DNA of 18,799 nt from NCBI GenBank assembly GCA_002396085.1, contig DGWI01000051.1, forward strand, positions 1 through 18,799. The letters are read 5' to 3'. Position 1 is the stretch's first letter. Every line of letters begins with the position of its first letter. This DNA is from Porphyromonadaceae bacterium UBA4262 (GTDB lineage Bacteria > Bacteroidota > Bacteroidia > Bacteroidales > Muribaculaceae). Shown here piece by piece: positions 1 through 9,800 of this stretch. The notes beneath the pieces were generated by a model that saw nothing but the letters and a program-made list of their open reading frames with translations, made no database searches and was not told the origin of the DNA. The position numbers were made by a program, and so were the translations under genes.

Positions 1-20
1 CGATGTCCTGAGCTACGATA

Positions 21-34
21 GTTAGACGTTAGAT
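21..34. repeat. two heptamer units after the stop of the first gene
   Basis: GTTAGAC is followed directly by GTTAGAT. The pair begins 8 nt beyond the stop codon (complement of 42-44) of the minus-strand gene. It is short and could be chance alone, but it resembles the longer 7- or 8-bp arrays after other stop codons in this window. Confidence 0.35.
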
Positions 35-41
35 TCATGGT

Positions 42-872
42 TCAGAATATCATTGAGAGCCAAAATTCGGGATGCCAACGGAGGATTTCAGCCATCAAGA
101 ACACAAGCAACATGCCCGCACACATGATGCCGATAACAATCCCTGCGCTCTTGAGTCTACTAAACCTCTTGACTGGCAAGCCATAGTGGACATAGATAGC
201 CTGCCGGCGCTCGGGTGTGAAATGCTTACGATAAATGAAATAGAGTGCAATAGCAATCACCACATAAACCGCACAACGCAAGAGGTTTGGGGCAGGATGC
301 TCGATAGGCAAGAGAATCCCCATTGCTAACCACGCAATGCACCACATGAACAATGATCCGCCACTGTCAGGCCCACGACTGTTATCAACAAGTCGTTCAC
401 CACAATACCACAGGCGGTCAATCCAACTATAATGATACTTAGCAGCCAAGAGCTCATCATCATGCTTGAGCGACTGCACCAAAGTGTCTAATTGCTCCTG
501 TGGCAATTCTCCTATCTGCACTTTTGCCCATGTGATAAATTGCTCATCGACCGTCCCATAGTGCTGCATGATGGCTTCTAATAGGTTAATATCATAGAAT
601 TTGGCTTTATACTCAAACCCGCCATCTGTTTTCAATTGAAACTCTCGAACAGAGTGTTGCCACTGGGGGTGCTGGGCTACAAAATCATCGACTCGCTGGT
701 GCAGGGCTTTATAGGATATTTTTTCGCCAGTATAGGCAAAAATAATAATCATGTCGCGAGGAATCCACAACATGCCATCAACCATGCACAGTTCAATCTG
801 ACCTGCATCACGACAAGCCAGATATGGCACATAAGTGCGGATGTCATCACTAATACGATTCTCCTTTAGCAT
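42..872 (-). CDS. hypothetical protein with three C-terminal membrane segments
   Basis: This is a 276-residue protein I do not recognise. The first ~170 residues are soluble and polar, with no signal peptide; residues 30-48 contain a short hydrophobic stretch (MLWIPRDMIIIFAY) that looks like a buried strand rather than a membrane helix. Three likely membrane helices follow at about residues 173-190, 197-215 and 243-264, with a basic loop between the second and third (RKHFTPERRQ). The topology suggests an inner-membrane protein with a large N-terminal cytoplasmic domain. The ATG at 872-870 is the only good start, and no clear Shine-Dalgarno precedes it. The gene lies 97 bp downstream of the GH92 gene on the same strand, so read-through from it is possible. 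A poor -7 match (TTCATTTG, complement of 907-914) lies upstream. The function is unknown, and membership of a DUF family cannot be judged by eye. Confidence 0.7.
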   Translation of the reverse strand: MLKENRISDDIRTYVPYLACRDAGQIELCMVDGMLWIPRDMIIIFAYTGEKISYKALHQRVDDFVAQHPQWQHSVREFQLKTDGGFEYKAKFYDINLLEAIMQHYGTVDEQFITWAKVQIGELPQEQLDTLVQSLKHDDELLAAKYHYSWIDRLWYCGERLVDNSRGPDSGGSLFMWCIAWLAMGILLPIEHPAPNLLRCAVYVVIAIALYFIYRKHFTPERRQAIYVHYGLPVKRFSRLKSAGIVIGIMCAGMLLVFLMAEILRWHPEFWLSMIF

Positions 873-913
873 GAGTTTGACTTCTTAAATGCAATGTTCT
901 GAACCGCAAATGA

Positions 914-937
914 ATCGATAATTCGAAAATTCGTGAT
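914..937 (-). repeat. octamer-phased repeat after the GH92 stop
   Basis: Read on the minus strand from 937 to 914, the sequence divides into three 8-mers: ATCACGAA, TTTTCGAA, TTATCGAT. It begins about 32 nt past the GH92 stop codon. The first 12 bases (ATCACGAATTTT) are identical to those of the array after glpB at 18043. Its role is unknown; it could mark an mRNA 3' end. Confidence 0.45.
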
Positions 938-969
938 AAAAAATCATGACAACCCCAGAGTGCTCGTGA

Positions 970-3171
970 TCACCACCAGCGGGTGGGCTTGCTGCCCATC
1001 TGCAACTCGAGAGTGCCGCCACGAGCGATCTCGGCATGGTCGATGTAGGGCTTGCGGTGGGGCTTGCCGTTGAGTTTGATGGACTGGATGTAGCGGTTGC
1101 GGTCGCTGTTGTTCTTGACCTGAATCTTGAACGTGCCGCCAGCCACACGCAGCGTTGCACCATCGACGATGGGACTGCCAAAGTAATAGCGTCCACCCGC
1201 CGGCTCGACCTGATAGAAGCCCAGTGCCGAGAGGATGTACCATGCCGACATCTGGCCCACGTCCTCGTTGCCGCACAGGCCGTCGGGGGCATCATGGTAG
1301 AGCGTGGCAAGCACCTGACGCACGCGGTCGGCCGCCTTCCAGGGCTGGCCCAGCATGGTGTAGAAGTAGATGATGTGGTGGCTAGGCTCGTTGCCGTGCA
1401 CATATTGGCCGATGAGCCCCGTCATGTCGGGTGTGGCCTCGGCTCCGAGGTCACCTGTGGCGACAAAGAGCGAGTCGAGCCAGGCAACGGTGCGTTCGCG
1501 CGAGCCGTGACACTGCACCAGCCCCTCGATGTCGTGCGGCACGAGCCAGGCATACTGCCAGGCGTTGCCCTCGCAGTACTCGTCCTTCTGATGCCGCTCG
1601 ATGAACGGGTCAAACGGTGTGAGGAAGTCGCCCTTGCTGTTGCGGGCACGGATATAGCCTGTCTTGGGGTCAAACAGGTTGCGATATTGCCTGCTCAACG
1701 CCATATAGCGGTCGTAGAGGTCGCGGCGACCCAACTTGAGCGCAGCCTGTGCTAGCGCCCAGTCGGCCAACTCATATTCGAGTTCATAGGCCACGCTCTC
1801 TGCCTTCATCGAGTCGCAGGGGATGTAACCCATCGTACGGTGCCACTTCAGCCCCCGCTCGTCGAGCATCATCGACCGATCCATGGCCTCCAGCGCCAGT
1901 TGCTGGTTGATGCCAGGTATGTCCTTGAGCACGGCGTCGGCCACGACTGGCACACCCGGATTGCCCACCATGCAATTGGTCTCACGCGCCATCAGGTGCC
2001 ACACGGGCAGTTTGCCTTGCTCCTGATAGATGCGCAGCATGGTGTTGATGATGTCGGGCGTGATGTCGGGATGGATGATGGTCATCAGCGGATGGGCAGC
2101 ACGATAGGTGTCCCACAGGCTGTAGGTGGTATAGTTGGTGAATCCCGGATAGGGATGCACCTTGTGGTCGCTGCCATGATAGGCACCGTCGACATCGTTG
2201 TAGACCGACGGGGCAATCATCGTGTGGTAGAGTGCTGTGTAGAAGCATCGCAGCACTCTCGGATCACGCGACTCAATCTGCGCTTTGCCCAGGTGATGAC
2301 GCCATGTGTCCTGCGCCCGAGCCACAACTCCCTCAAAGTCCCAGCCCGTCTGCTCGGCCGCCAGATTGAGGGTTGCCCCGGCGATCGAGGTAGCACTCAG
2401 ACCCACCTTGAGCATGACCTGCCGGTCGGTGCGGGTGTCGAAGTCGAAGCGGGCATAGACCTTCCCAGCCTTGACCTCGCGGCCTGGCACCTCAATGCCA
2501 TCGGCGATGAGATGCACCTGCCTGAAGGGGCGTGAGAACACGGCACGGAAGTAGACAGGGTGATGCCATGCCCAGCCGGTGGACCAGCGCACGCCCTCAA
2601 TGGTCGAGTCGTTGAGCACGCGGATGTAGCCCTCGTCGGGCGCGTCCCAACATCCACCATTGACCAGGTCGAACACGATGGCACTCTCGCTGCTGGCGGG
2701 AAACGTGTAACGATGCAGCCCCGTGCGGGCAGTGGCGGTCAGTTCGGCCTGCACGCCATAGCGCGTGAGCGGCACACTGTAGTAGCCCGGTCGTGCCACC
2801 TCGCTGCTGCGGTCGGCATAACTCCAGAGGCCGCTTGTCGGGTCATCGACCGTGCCGCGCGCATACTTCACCTGGCCCACAACGGGCATGACCGTGATGT
2901 CGTGCAGGTCGCCGATGCCAGTGCCGTTGAGGTGCGTGTGCGGGAAACCTATCACGGTCGAGTCGCTGCGGTGATAGCCCGAGCACCAGTCCCAGTCTTG
3001 CGGCACACTGGTGGGACCGAGTTGCACGAAACCAAAGGGTACACTGGCCGACACGGTGACATGACCATGCCCGCCCGACCCGATCAACGGGTCTACATAG
3101 TCAAGGATGTCGGCAGCATTGCCAACTATCACGGGCTGGGCCATCGCCAGGAGCATCAATATCTTTTTCAT
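970..3171 (-). CDS. secreted glycoside hydrolase family 92 (alpha-mannosidase)
   Basis: The predicted product is a calcium-dependent exo-acting alpha-mannosidase of family GH92, which trims alpha-mannosides from N-glycans or yeast mannan in the periplasm or at the surface. The start at 3171 gives 733 residues, usual for the family; an in-frame ATG two codons upstream (3177) is equally possible. Residues 1 to about 20 form a signal peptide (MKKILMLLAMAQ..., cleavage near GNA-A) without a lipobox cysteine. The N-terminal domain opens with DYVDPLIGSGGHGH and PFGFVQLGP. The catalytic (alpha/alpha)6 domain contains EGNAWQYAW (Glu534, the expected acid), GNEPSHH, and PDGLCGNEDVGQMSAW (Glu636, Asp637), all GH92 signatures. 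The residue before the conserved Asp is Glu here. The gene is transcribed divergently from the LRR gene, with its own promoter at 3251-3281. The longer reading to 3243 would begin at the predicted transcription start, so it is unlikely. No SusC/SusD pair is visible, so it is not in an obvious utilisation locus within this window. Confidence 0.95.
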   Translation of the reverse strand: MKKILMLLAMAQPVIVGNAADILDYVDPLIGSGGHGHVTVSASVPFGFVQLGPTSVPQDWDWCSGYHRSDSTVIGFPHTHLNGTGIGDLHDITVMPVVGQVKYARGTVDDPTSGLWSYADRSSEVARPGYYSVPLTRYGVQAELTATARTGLHRYTFPASSESAIVFDLVNGGCWDAPDEGYIRVLNDSTIEGVRWSTGWAWHHPVYFRAVFSRPFRQVHLIADGIEVPGREVKAGKVYARFDFDTRTDRQVMLKVGLSATSIAGATLNLAAEQTGWDFEGVVARAQDTWRHHLGKAQIESRDPRVLRCFYTALYHTMIAPSVYNDVDGAYHGSDHKVHPYPGFTNYTTYSLWDTYRAAHPLMTIIHPDITPDIINTMLRIYQEQGKLPVWHLMARETNCMVGNPGVPVVADAVLKDIPGINQQLALEAMDRSMMLDERGLKWHRTMGYIPCDSMKAESVAYELEYELADWALAQAALKLGRRDLYDRYMALSRQYRNLFDPKTGYIRARNSKGDFLTPFDPFIERHQKDEYCEGNAWQYAWLVPHDIEGLVQCHGSRERTVAWLDSLFVATGDLGAEATPDMTGLIGQYVHGNEPSHHIIYFYTMLGQPWKAADRVRQVLATLYHDAPDGLCGNEDVGQMSAWYILSALGFYQVEPAGGRYYFGSPIVDGATLRVAGGTFKIQVKNNSDRNRYIQSIKLNGKPHRKPYIDHAEIARGGTLELQMGSKPTRWW

Positions 3172-3201
3172 TGTCATCAAGAATTTTGTCACGAGTTTAT
3201 T

Positions 3202-3241
3202 ACGAATTTGTGAATTTTCGAGCAATCGAATTGTTCGAATC
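3202..3241. repeat. octamer-phased repeat in the GH92 leader
   Basis: Five consecutive 8-mers share CGAATT- or GAATTT-type cores: ACGAATTT, GTGAATTT, TCGAGCAA, TCGAATTG, TTCGAATC. The array lies between the predicted GH92 transcription start (about 3243) and its start codon, so it would form most of the 5' untranslated leader. It resembles the 3' array of the same gene at 914-937. Confidence 0.4.
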
Positions 3242-3250
3242 AATTAAGTG

Positions 3251-3281
3251 CAAAGTAACGATTTTTTTTGAAAATGTACAA
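3251..3281 (-). promoter_or_regulatory. Bacteroidota-type promoter of the GH92 gene
   Basis: On the minus strand TTG (complement of 3279-3281) is followed after 20 nt by TTACTTTG (complement of 3251-3258), one base off the TAnnTTTG consensus. This places the transcript start near 3243 and gives a leader of about 70 nt. The spacer overlaps an A/T tract shared with the divergent LRR promoter. Confidence 0.6.
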
Positions 3282-3288
3282 CAAAAAC

Positions 3289-3319
3289 TTGTTCCTATTG
3301 ATGATTTTCATTACCTTTG
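3289..3319 (+). promoter_or_regulatory. Bacteroidota-type promoter of the first LRR gene
   Basis: TTG at 3289-3291, a 20-nt spacer, then TACCTTTG at 3312-3319, a perfect match to TAnnTTTG. The predicted start of transcription is near 3326, about 27 nt before the ATG at 3353. Its -33 element lies 7 bp from the -33 element of the divergent GH92 promoter, so the two could compete or share a regulator. Confidence 0.7.
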
Positions 3320-3352
3320 CAAAAAAAACAAATAATTCCAATACTTAAGACT

Positions 3353-6300
3353 ATGAAAAAATTTCTATTTCTCATTGGGCTAGCCATATTATCCAATGCG
3401 TTAGCTTGGACTCAAGAAACCTTCAGCTATGGCGACCTGACTTTCCAGACGCTCACATCGTCTACTTCTGTCTATGTGACCGGCGTTAGCGCGCAAGGTG
3501 CATCCTCTACCACCCTTTACATCCCATGTGCTGTGTACTACAACGGCACGAATCATCGCGTTTGGGGCATCTCGGATAATGCCTTCAAGAACAACACGAC
3601 CGTGAAGAGCGTTGTCTTCAACTGGGGTGCGCGCATCATCGGGCAATCCTCGTTTTCCGGCTGCACTAACTTGACCGAGGTTCATCTGTCCAGTTCTGTG
3701 GCCCGCATCGACGCTTCGGCATTCGCCGGCTGTACCAGTCTGCAGAAGGTGTACTACTCGTCATTTGACTTCCCCTCATTAAGTTGTCAAGCCACATCCT
3801 GGCCCAGCAACAGCGGTATGACCTTGTACATCTCACCATTGAGCGTAAAAACCGAGAGCGAGTGGCTGGCAGCAACCGGGTGGAACAAATTCAGCAGCGC
3901 CGTGAAGAGCGGTGACGCCTGCGACTACAACCTGCAAGACGGCGGACAGTATGCTGTGGGCAGCACCGACGCTGACGGCGTAGATGTCTTGCGTTACCTG
4001 ACCCTGGTTGGCTATAAAAAACCTTCACGAACGCCTGGCTACGACCCCACCGAGGATGGCACCGTCTATAAGCCCGAGAGCAATATTTCTGACGGGGGAA
4101 TAAGGTTTCACTTTACCACCATCGGAGCTCGCGCGCTCAAGAACATGACCGCTCTGAAGACGATTGACTTGACCAACGCCATCTTCCTGACCACCATCAA
4201 CAGCGAAGCCTTCATGGGCTGCAGCGCATTGACCACTTTGACGATTCCTAAATCGGTCAACAGCTTGGCCTGGAATTTCATCAATGGCTGCACCTCACTG
4301 GGAGCGGTAACCATCGACAGTGAGAACCAGACATTTGCCAACTATAGCTCATTCGGAGATGTCTATAGCAAAGACCTAAGATCACTTTTACGTGTGCCCG
4401 AAGGAAGGACAGGGGCAATGAACTATCCATCCGAATTAATCACCGTGTGGAGCAGCGCGCATCTCAACTGCAGCCAAATCACTAGAGCCCCTCTGCCCTA
4501 TGGTGTAAAAACAATTGGGGCCAGTGCTTTTTACGGCTGTTCTAATCTGAAAGAGATTATGATTCCTAGTTCGGCGACCGCTCTGAGTAGCGACCACGTG
4601 TTCTACAACATCAACCCCCAGGCATACTTATACGTCAACTTGCAGAATCCGCCCACCATCACCCCATCTAGTTACTTTGGCTTCACGCCCAGTAATATCG
4701 ATCTGTGTATCCCCTTCGGCAGGGAGAATACCTACTCAGCCGCCGGATGGACGGGATTCTACGCGGTCAACCGCGATGACGTGGGACAGGCCTACGACTA
4801 TTGGCCCAGTGGCACTAACCCCAGCTATACCGTCACTAGCACGGAGCCCTATACTGCCAACGACGGCACCACCTACGCTGGAGAAGCAAAGACCGTCGCT
4901 CATGGCACAGCGCTGGTCGGCGGAACAGCGACAACAATCGATGTGCCCAACTATGTATACATCAATGGCAAGAATTATGCCGTGACCGAAATTGGTGGAA
5001 GGTCATTCTATTACAAGAGCGCCACGACCGCCTACACAGTCACCGGCTGCATCAACGTCAAAACCGTCAACCAAGAGGCCTTCATGAATCAGCCCGTGAC
5101 GAGCTATCCCTTCACGCACAACCTCAATCGCATCTCCAATCATGCCTTTGACGGCGCGGGATTGACGGGAACAGTGCACATCCCATACGGCGTAGAATAT
5201 GTACTAGACAACGCGTTTGCCAACGGCAAGTATTCACGGATTGTGATTCCAAGTTCGGTCTTAGGCCTTAATCTCAATTTCTGTCACAACACCACCACGC
5301 TAAAAGAGCTGGTATTCAACCAGAGACTCAGATACAACAGCCAGACTTGGGACCTGGGTTCGGTTCCCAACGACTGCTACATCCGCGTGCCCGTAGGCGT
5401 GGTTGACCACTACAAGCAGAACAGTTTGTTCAGCTCGCGTGCCAACTACATCACCGCTGGGGCCTACGACTATGCATTCAATAACAACTACACCGGCCGG
5501 TATTTCTTGTCGATTCTGACCAAGTCACCAGTCACCTACAACGGCACGACCTATGCCGGTAAGGCCATGTATGTCTATCACCCCTACATCCAGAACACTG
5601 CGAGCAGTTATAGCTTCGACACCGGTGAGGAGGACCGCACCGTCAATGGCGACTACCGCAAGTATCTCATCACCGAGATTGGTGACTCATGCTATGCCGG
5701 AGCGCAGTTTAGCAGCAGCAACTCCCTGCCGCCCACATTGACTCGCATCGGAAAACACGCATTTTACAATTCAAATTACGCCAACAGCAACTTGACATTG
5801 CCCGACGGATTGACCTATATTGGCAAATGTGCTTTTGACGACTCAAAACTGACGGGTGAGGTTAAGATTCCGGCCAGTGTGACTTATGTCGGCGATTATG
5901 CCTTCCACACCTCTACCCTTGGCTCGCTCTACTTTCCCGGCAACATTCCTAAGACGTTTGGGAAAAATATTTGGAGTTGGGGTAGCGAAAAGCCCGTGTG
6001 GGTACCCAACGAGCACGCCTACTTATACCTCAACACCATCAATAGCAGTTGGGACAACGCATCAACCTATGCTTCAGCGTTGAATGTCTACATTACGCCT
6101 TATGCTTCGAGCGTGCCATTCAGTTCGGTGGTGCCCACCCAGATGTCGCTCAGCGGCATCGATGCCTACATTGCCACCGCCTACGACAAGAGCAACCCCT
6201 CCCAGCAATTGACCCTCACCAAGGTCAATCATGTTGCGGCTAGCACAGGCATGATTCTGAAAGGACTCACCCCAGACCAAGAATACCGCATCGTTCGTGG

Positions 6301-6718
6301 CAATAACAATGCGACTACACCCGCAACCAACTTTCTTGTTGCCACTCCTTCGAGTTACGTGTGGATTGAAGATCAGACCGTGGGATACTATTGGGATGGT
6401 ACAGCCGAGACACCGCATTTCATCAGACCCACCGAATCTTACGCCAGTTGGTATGGCCAGGCTTATCTGAAACTTTCGAGCGCACAAGCTAGCGGCATCG
6501 ATGAGGTGTACACCAACCTGTGGCCCATGCCGACTGCTCTGCCTGGCGACATCAATGGCGACAACAAGGTGGATGTGACCGATGTTAACCTTGTGGTCAA
6601 CATCATCCTGGGCAAGAAATCGAAAGACAACTACCCCAATGCCGACACTGACCGTAATGGAACGGTTGACGTGACCGATGTTAATGCAGTGGTTAATATC
6701 ATCTTGGGCAAAGAATAG
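3353..6718 (+). CDS. secreted BspA-like leucine-rich-repeat protein with C-terminal dockerin-like module
   Basis: This 1121-residue protein begins with a signal peptide (MKKFLFLIGLAILSNALA). The body contains many LRR_5 (BspA/TpLRR) units of the form IG..AF.GC..L..V.IP.SV, for example around SSFSGCTNLTEVHL, AFYGCSNLKEIMIP, AFDGAGLTGTVHIP and CAFDDSKLTGEVKIP, interrupted by beta-rich spacers such as ITAGAYDYAF. After the repeats comes a non-LRR module (SSVPFSSVVPT... to ...GQAYLKLSS), then SGIDEV, then a dockerin-like pair of calcium-binding loops at residues 1066-1077 (DINGDNKVDVTD) and 1098-1109 (DTDRNGTVDVTD). BspA-like proteins are known as surface adhesins binding host matrix or other bacteria; the ligand here is unknown. 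The ATG at 3353 was chosen because it precedes the signal peptide and follows a good promoter; upstream in-frame codons lie within the promoter. It is a tandem paralogue of 6843-10184, probably in one transcription unit. Confidence 0.9.
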   Translation: MKKFLFLIGLAILSNALAWTQETFSYGDLTFQTLTSSTSVYVTGVSAQGASSTTLYIPCAVYYNGTNHRVWGISDNAFKNNTTVKSVVFNWGARIIGQSSFSGCTNLTEVHLSSSVARIDASAFAGCTSLQKVYYSSFDFPSLSCQATSWPSNSGMTLYISPLSVKTESEWLAATGWNKFSSAVKSGDACDYNLQDGGQYAVGSTDADGVDVLRYLTLVGYKKPSRTPGYDPTEDGTVYKPESNISDGGIRFHFTTIGARALKNMTALKTIDLTNAIFLTTINSEAFMGCSALTTLTIPKSVNSLAWNFINGCTSLGAVTIDSENQTFANYSSFGDVYSKDLRSLLRVPEGRTGAMNYPSELITVWSSAHLNCSQITRAPLPYGVKTIGASAFYGCSNLKEIMIPSSATALSSDHVFYNINPQAYLYVNLQNPPTITPSSYFGFTPSNIDLCIPFGRENTYSAAGWTGFYAVNRDDVGQAYDYWPSGTNPSYTVTSTEPYTANDGTTYAGEAKTVAHGTALVGGTATTIDVPNYVYINGKNYAVTEIGGRSFYYKSATTAYTVTGCINVKTVNQEAFMNQPVTSYPFTHNLNRISNHAFDGAGLTGTVHIPYGVEYVLDNAFANGKYSRIVIPSSVLGLNLNFCHNTTTLKELVFNQRLRYNSQTWDLGSVPNDCYIRVPVGVVDHYKQNSLFSSRANYITAGAYDYAFNNNYTGRYFLSILTKSPVTYNGTTYAGKAMYVYHPYIQNTASSYSFDTGEEDRTVNGDYRKYLITEIGDSCYAGAQFSSSNSLPPTLTRIGKHAFYNSNYANSNLTLPDGLTYIGKCAFDDSKLTGEVKIPASVTYVGDYAFHTSTLGSLYFPGNIPKTFGKNIWSWGSEKPVWVPNEHAYLYLNTINSSWDNASTYASALNVYITPYASSVPFSSVVPTQMSLSGIDAYIATAYDKSNPSQQLTLTKVNHVAASTGMILKGLTPDQEYRIVRGNNNATTPATNFLVATPSSYVWIEDQTVGYYWDGTAETPHFIRPTESYASWYGQAYLKLSSAQASGIDEVYTNLWPMPTALPGDINGDNKVDVTDVNLVVNIILGKKSKDNYPNADTDRNGTVDVTDVNAVVNIILGKE
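6491..6718 (+). repeat. 228-bp direct repeat, copy 1 (dockerin-coding 3' end)
   Basis: This segment matches 9957-10184 without gaps at 225 of 228 positions. The differences are C/G at 6543 (Pro versus Arg), C/T at 6559 (silent) and the last base of the stop codon. Sequence directly upstream of 6491 is clearly diverged between the copies, so the boundary is sharp. Confidence 0.95.
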
Positions 6719-6721
6719 TTC

Positions 6722-6777
6722 AATGCACAATGCTCAATGCATAATGCTCAATGCACAATGGATAATGGATAATGACA
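6722..6777. repeat. eight AATG heptamers between the LRR genes
   Basis: Eight consecutive 7-mers all start with AATG: AATGCAC, AATGCTC, AATGCAT, AATGCTC, AATGCAC, AATGGAT, AATGGAT, AATGACA. The array begins 4 nt after the stop codon of the first LRR gene and does not code for anything I recognise. Confidence 0.85.
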
Positions 6778-6818
6778 GCCCCGCCCTGAAGAGGGCTAGC
6801 GCGCAGCGCGATCTTAAT

Positions 6819-6837
6819 TATAAATTCTCAATTTATA
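6819..6837 (+). promoter_or_regulatory. A/T hairpin just before the second LRR start codon
   Basis: TATAAATT (6819-6826), loop CTC, AATTTATA (6830-6837) form a perfect 8-bp inverted repeat ending 5 nt before the ATG at 6843. It would cover the ribosome-binding region and could tune translation, although a weak A/T stem may simply reflect the A/T-rich leader. No TAnnTTTG promoter is visible in the 124-bp gap. Confidence 0.4.
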
Positions 6838-6842
6838 TTATT

Positions 6843-9800
6843 ATGAATAATCTTAACAAACTCCTCGTTACCGTTATGATGATGGTAATGGTCTTCAGCG
6901 CAACGGCCGAGACTTTCTCTATCGGGAACCTGAAGTATGAAACTATTGCCTACGACAGGGTCGGTGTTATTGGACTGTCGGAAAGCGGCAGTACAACCGC
7001 CAACCTGGCACTCGAGATTCCTGGCACGGTCACCTACAATGGCACCACCTACCGTGTGTATAACATCAGAGACTTCGCTTTTAATGGCCATAGTGACATC
7101 AAGAGCGTCAAGATTCGCTATGGTGTGACCATCATCGGGGAATGTGCTTTTCAGCTCAACACCGGCCTTGAGACCTTGTATTTGCCAAGTTCAATCGATC
7201 AAATAGATGACTTTGCCTTTTATAATTGCAAAAATCTGAAGACCGTCTACTATGCCGGCTTCAACTTCCCCAAGCTGGGACTGGGTGCCACCCCTTTCCC
7301 CAGCAACAGCAACATGACCCTGAACATTTCCCCTCTGTCAAAGCGTACCATTGCCGAATACAAGGCAGCTGACGGATGGAATGTGTTCACCAACGTTTAC
7401 AATGCGAAGGCGGCTAGTGACTTCTTTATGGTTGATGGAGGTTATTATTCGATAGGTTACTCCGACCAATGGGGCCCGACAGCCACGCGCAGCGCAACAC
7501 TCGTGGGTTACAACCCCGTTAGCGGCACCAACACCAGCAATGGAACCGTGTATAAGCCCACCGCTGGTGTTTACACTTTAACGAATAACGTCCCCTTCTC
7601 GATTGACACCATCGGGATAAATGCCTTCCAAGGACAGACCACACTCCAGACCATCGACCTGACCAACGCCAGCAACCTCAAGTACATCGATATAATCGGT
7701 CCGAGTTCGGCTGTTGCCAACGTCACAAAACTGGTGATGCCCTCGTCGAACTTCAGCTTCAGCACCAGCACATTCGAAAACTTGGCCAGTGTGTCTGCGT
7801 TCGAGCTCGCATCGGGCAGCACGAAATACTCCATCTTTAAGGGCTGCCTCTACAACAAAGCCCAGACTACCCTCTACCGCGTGCCATGCGGCAAGAGCGG
7901 CAGTATGGATTATCCATCGACTTATCCAGCGACGTTGACCTATCTTTGGCCTTGCTGCCATGCGAGATGCACAGGTATTACCTCTGCTTATCTGCCTTAT
8001 GGTGTGAAGACCATCTCAGATAATGCGTTTGCCGGCATGAGTAATTTGGTCGATGTTCGTATCCCTAGCTCGGTGACTAACCTGAATTCACACTACGTTT
8101 TCCAAAATTGCAAGCCCAGCCTCATCATCTGGTGCAACATGGACAACCCACCCATGGTGGAAAAAAGTACCTACTTCGGTGACAACTCTGGCATGAAGCT
8201 GTATATACCCTACGGCAAGGAGTCGGTCTACAGCGCTGCCGGATGGACAGGCTTTTCGGCAGTGAACAACAATAGCATTCAAGCCTTCGATTTCAACGTA
8301 AGCAATCTTTGCTACACTGTCACGAGTACAGAGAGCACGACAGTCAACGGCACGACCTACGATGGTCGGGTGAAACTGGTGTGTGCTGCCTGGACAGCTG
8401 GTGGTGAACATTCGCCTTACAATATCCCCGCCAGTGTCACTAACAAAAACAAGACCTACGCTGTGACCCGCATCGGCGAGGATGCGTTCAACAACATTAC
8501 CAGCAACTTTACTGTCACGGGCTGCGCCAATGTCGACACCATCGGAGCCTACGCCTTCCAAAACCAGCCCATCACCAGCTATCCTTTCGGCCACAACTCG
8601 TCAAGGTATATCATGGCGCATGCCTTTGATGGCGCCGGTCTGACGGGTACTGTTGCACTGCCTTACGGTGTCAAGTATGTGGGCAGTTACGCTTTTGCTA
8701 ACGGCAAGTATAGCCGCATTGTGGTGCCAAAAGGTGTGAGCAGTTTTTGTGATATGTGGTGCAACACCAGCACGCTTACCGAGATTGTCTACAACAATTC
8801 AAACCACTACAACTATAGTGGATGGGAAATGACAGGCGTGCCCAGCACTTGCTACATCCGCGTGCCAACCGGCGTGGTCAACCACTATAAGCAGAACAGC
8901 AAGCTCAGCTCTCGTGCCGACCACATCACCGCCGGGGCATACGACTTTGCTTGGAGTAACAGATATGAAAGCTATTATTTCTTGACCATCACCAGCACAG
9001 CATCGACCACCTACAACGGCACGACCTACGCCGGTAAGGCCAAGTATGTCTACCATCCCAATATCCAAAACTATTCGGGAACGAATAATTTTGGTTTCAG
9101 TACCTCTGAGGAGGACCGCACTGTCAGCGGCGACTATCGCAATTACCTCATCACTGAGCTTGGCGACTCGCTGCTCTACGGTAGCGGATTTGTAGGCGGC
9201 ACCATCCCGCCTGCCGTGACCCGCATCGGCCAAAGCGCCTTCTGTGGTAGTGCATACGCCGTAAACAACCTGACGTTGCCTAGCGGCCTGACTTTTATCG
9301 GTCACGATGCGTTCTACGCCAGCAAAATTACCGGCGAACTTAAAATCCCCGCATCGGTAACACAGATTGAAAGTTATGCGCTGAACACATCCACGCTGAG
9401 CTCGATCTATTTTCCCAGCATAATGCCCACCATGGGCTCGTATGTGTGGAACGCGAGCTTCAACGGCACCGTCTGGGTGCCCAACAATTATGCCAGCTCG
9501 TATCTGACGACAGCCAATGGTTGGAGTGAGAGCTACGGAAACAAACTGGGCGTGTGGTTTAAGCCCTATGCTTCCAGCGTGCCTTTCAGTTCGGTTTTGC
9601 CCACCAATCTGGCGGGAAGCAACATCTATGCCTACATCGCCACCGCTTACGACAAGAGCAACCCCACCCAGCAGTTGACAATGACCATGGTCGATCAGGC
9701 CGCAGCAAACACGGGCATGATTATGAAAGGCCTTACCGCCAACCAGGAGTACCGCATCAAGCAACCCACCAGTACCGTGTCGGCACCTGCGACCAACTAT

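Noticed and set aside
907..914. Promoter for the first minus-strand gene (TTCATTTG)
   Set aside because: It has one mismatch in the -7 element and no -33 match at 19-21 nt, so it was not listed as a feature.
1036..1755. Long open frames antisense to the GH92 gene (also 1840-2535 and 2560-3213)
   Set aside because: They lie in G/C-rich coding sequence of GH92, have no signal, promoter or family resemblance, and the GH92 frame explains the region fully.
6678..6842. N-terminal extension of the second LRR protein back to 6678
   Set aside because: It overlaps the end of the first LRR gene and translates the heptamer array; a proper signal peptide begins at 6843.
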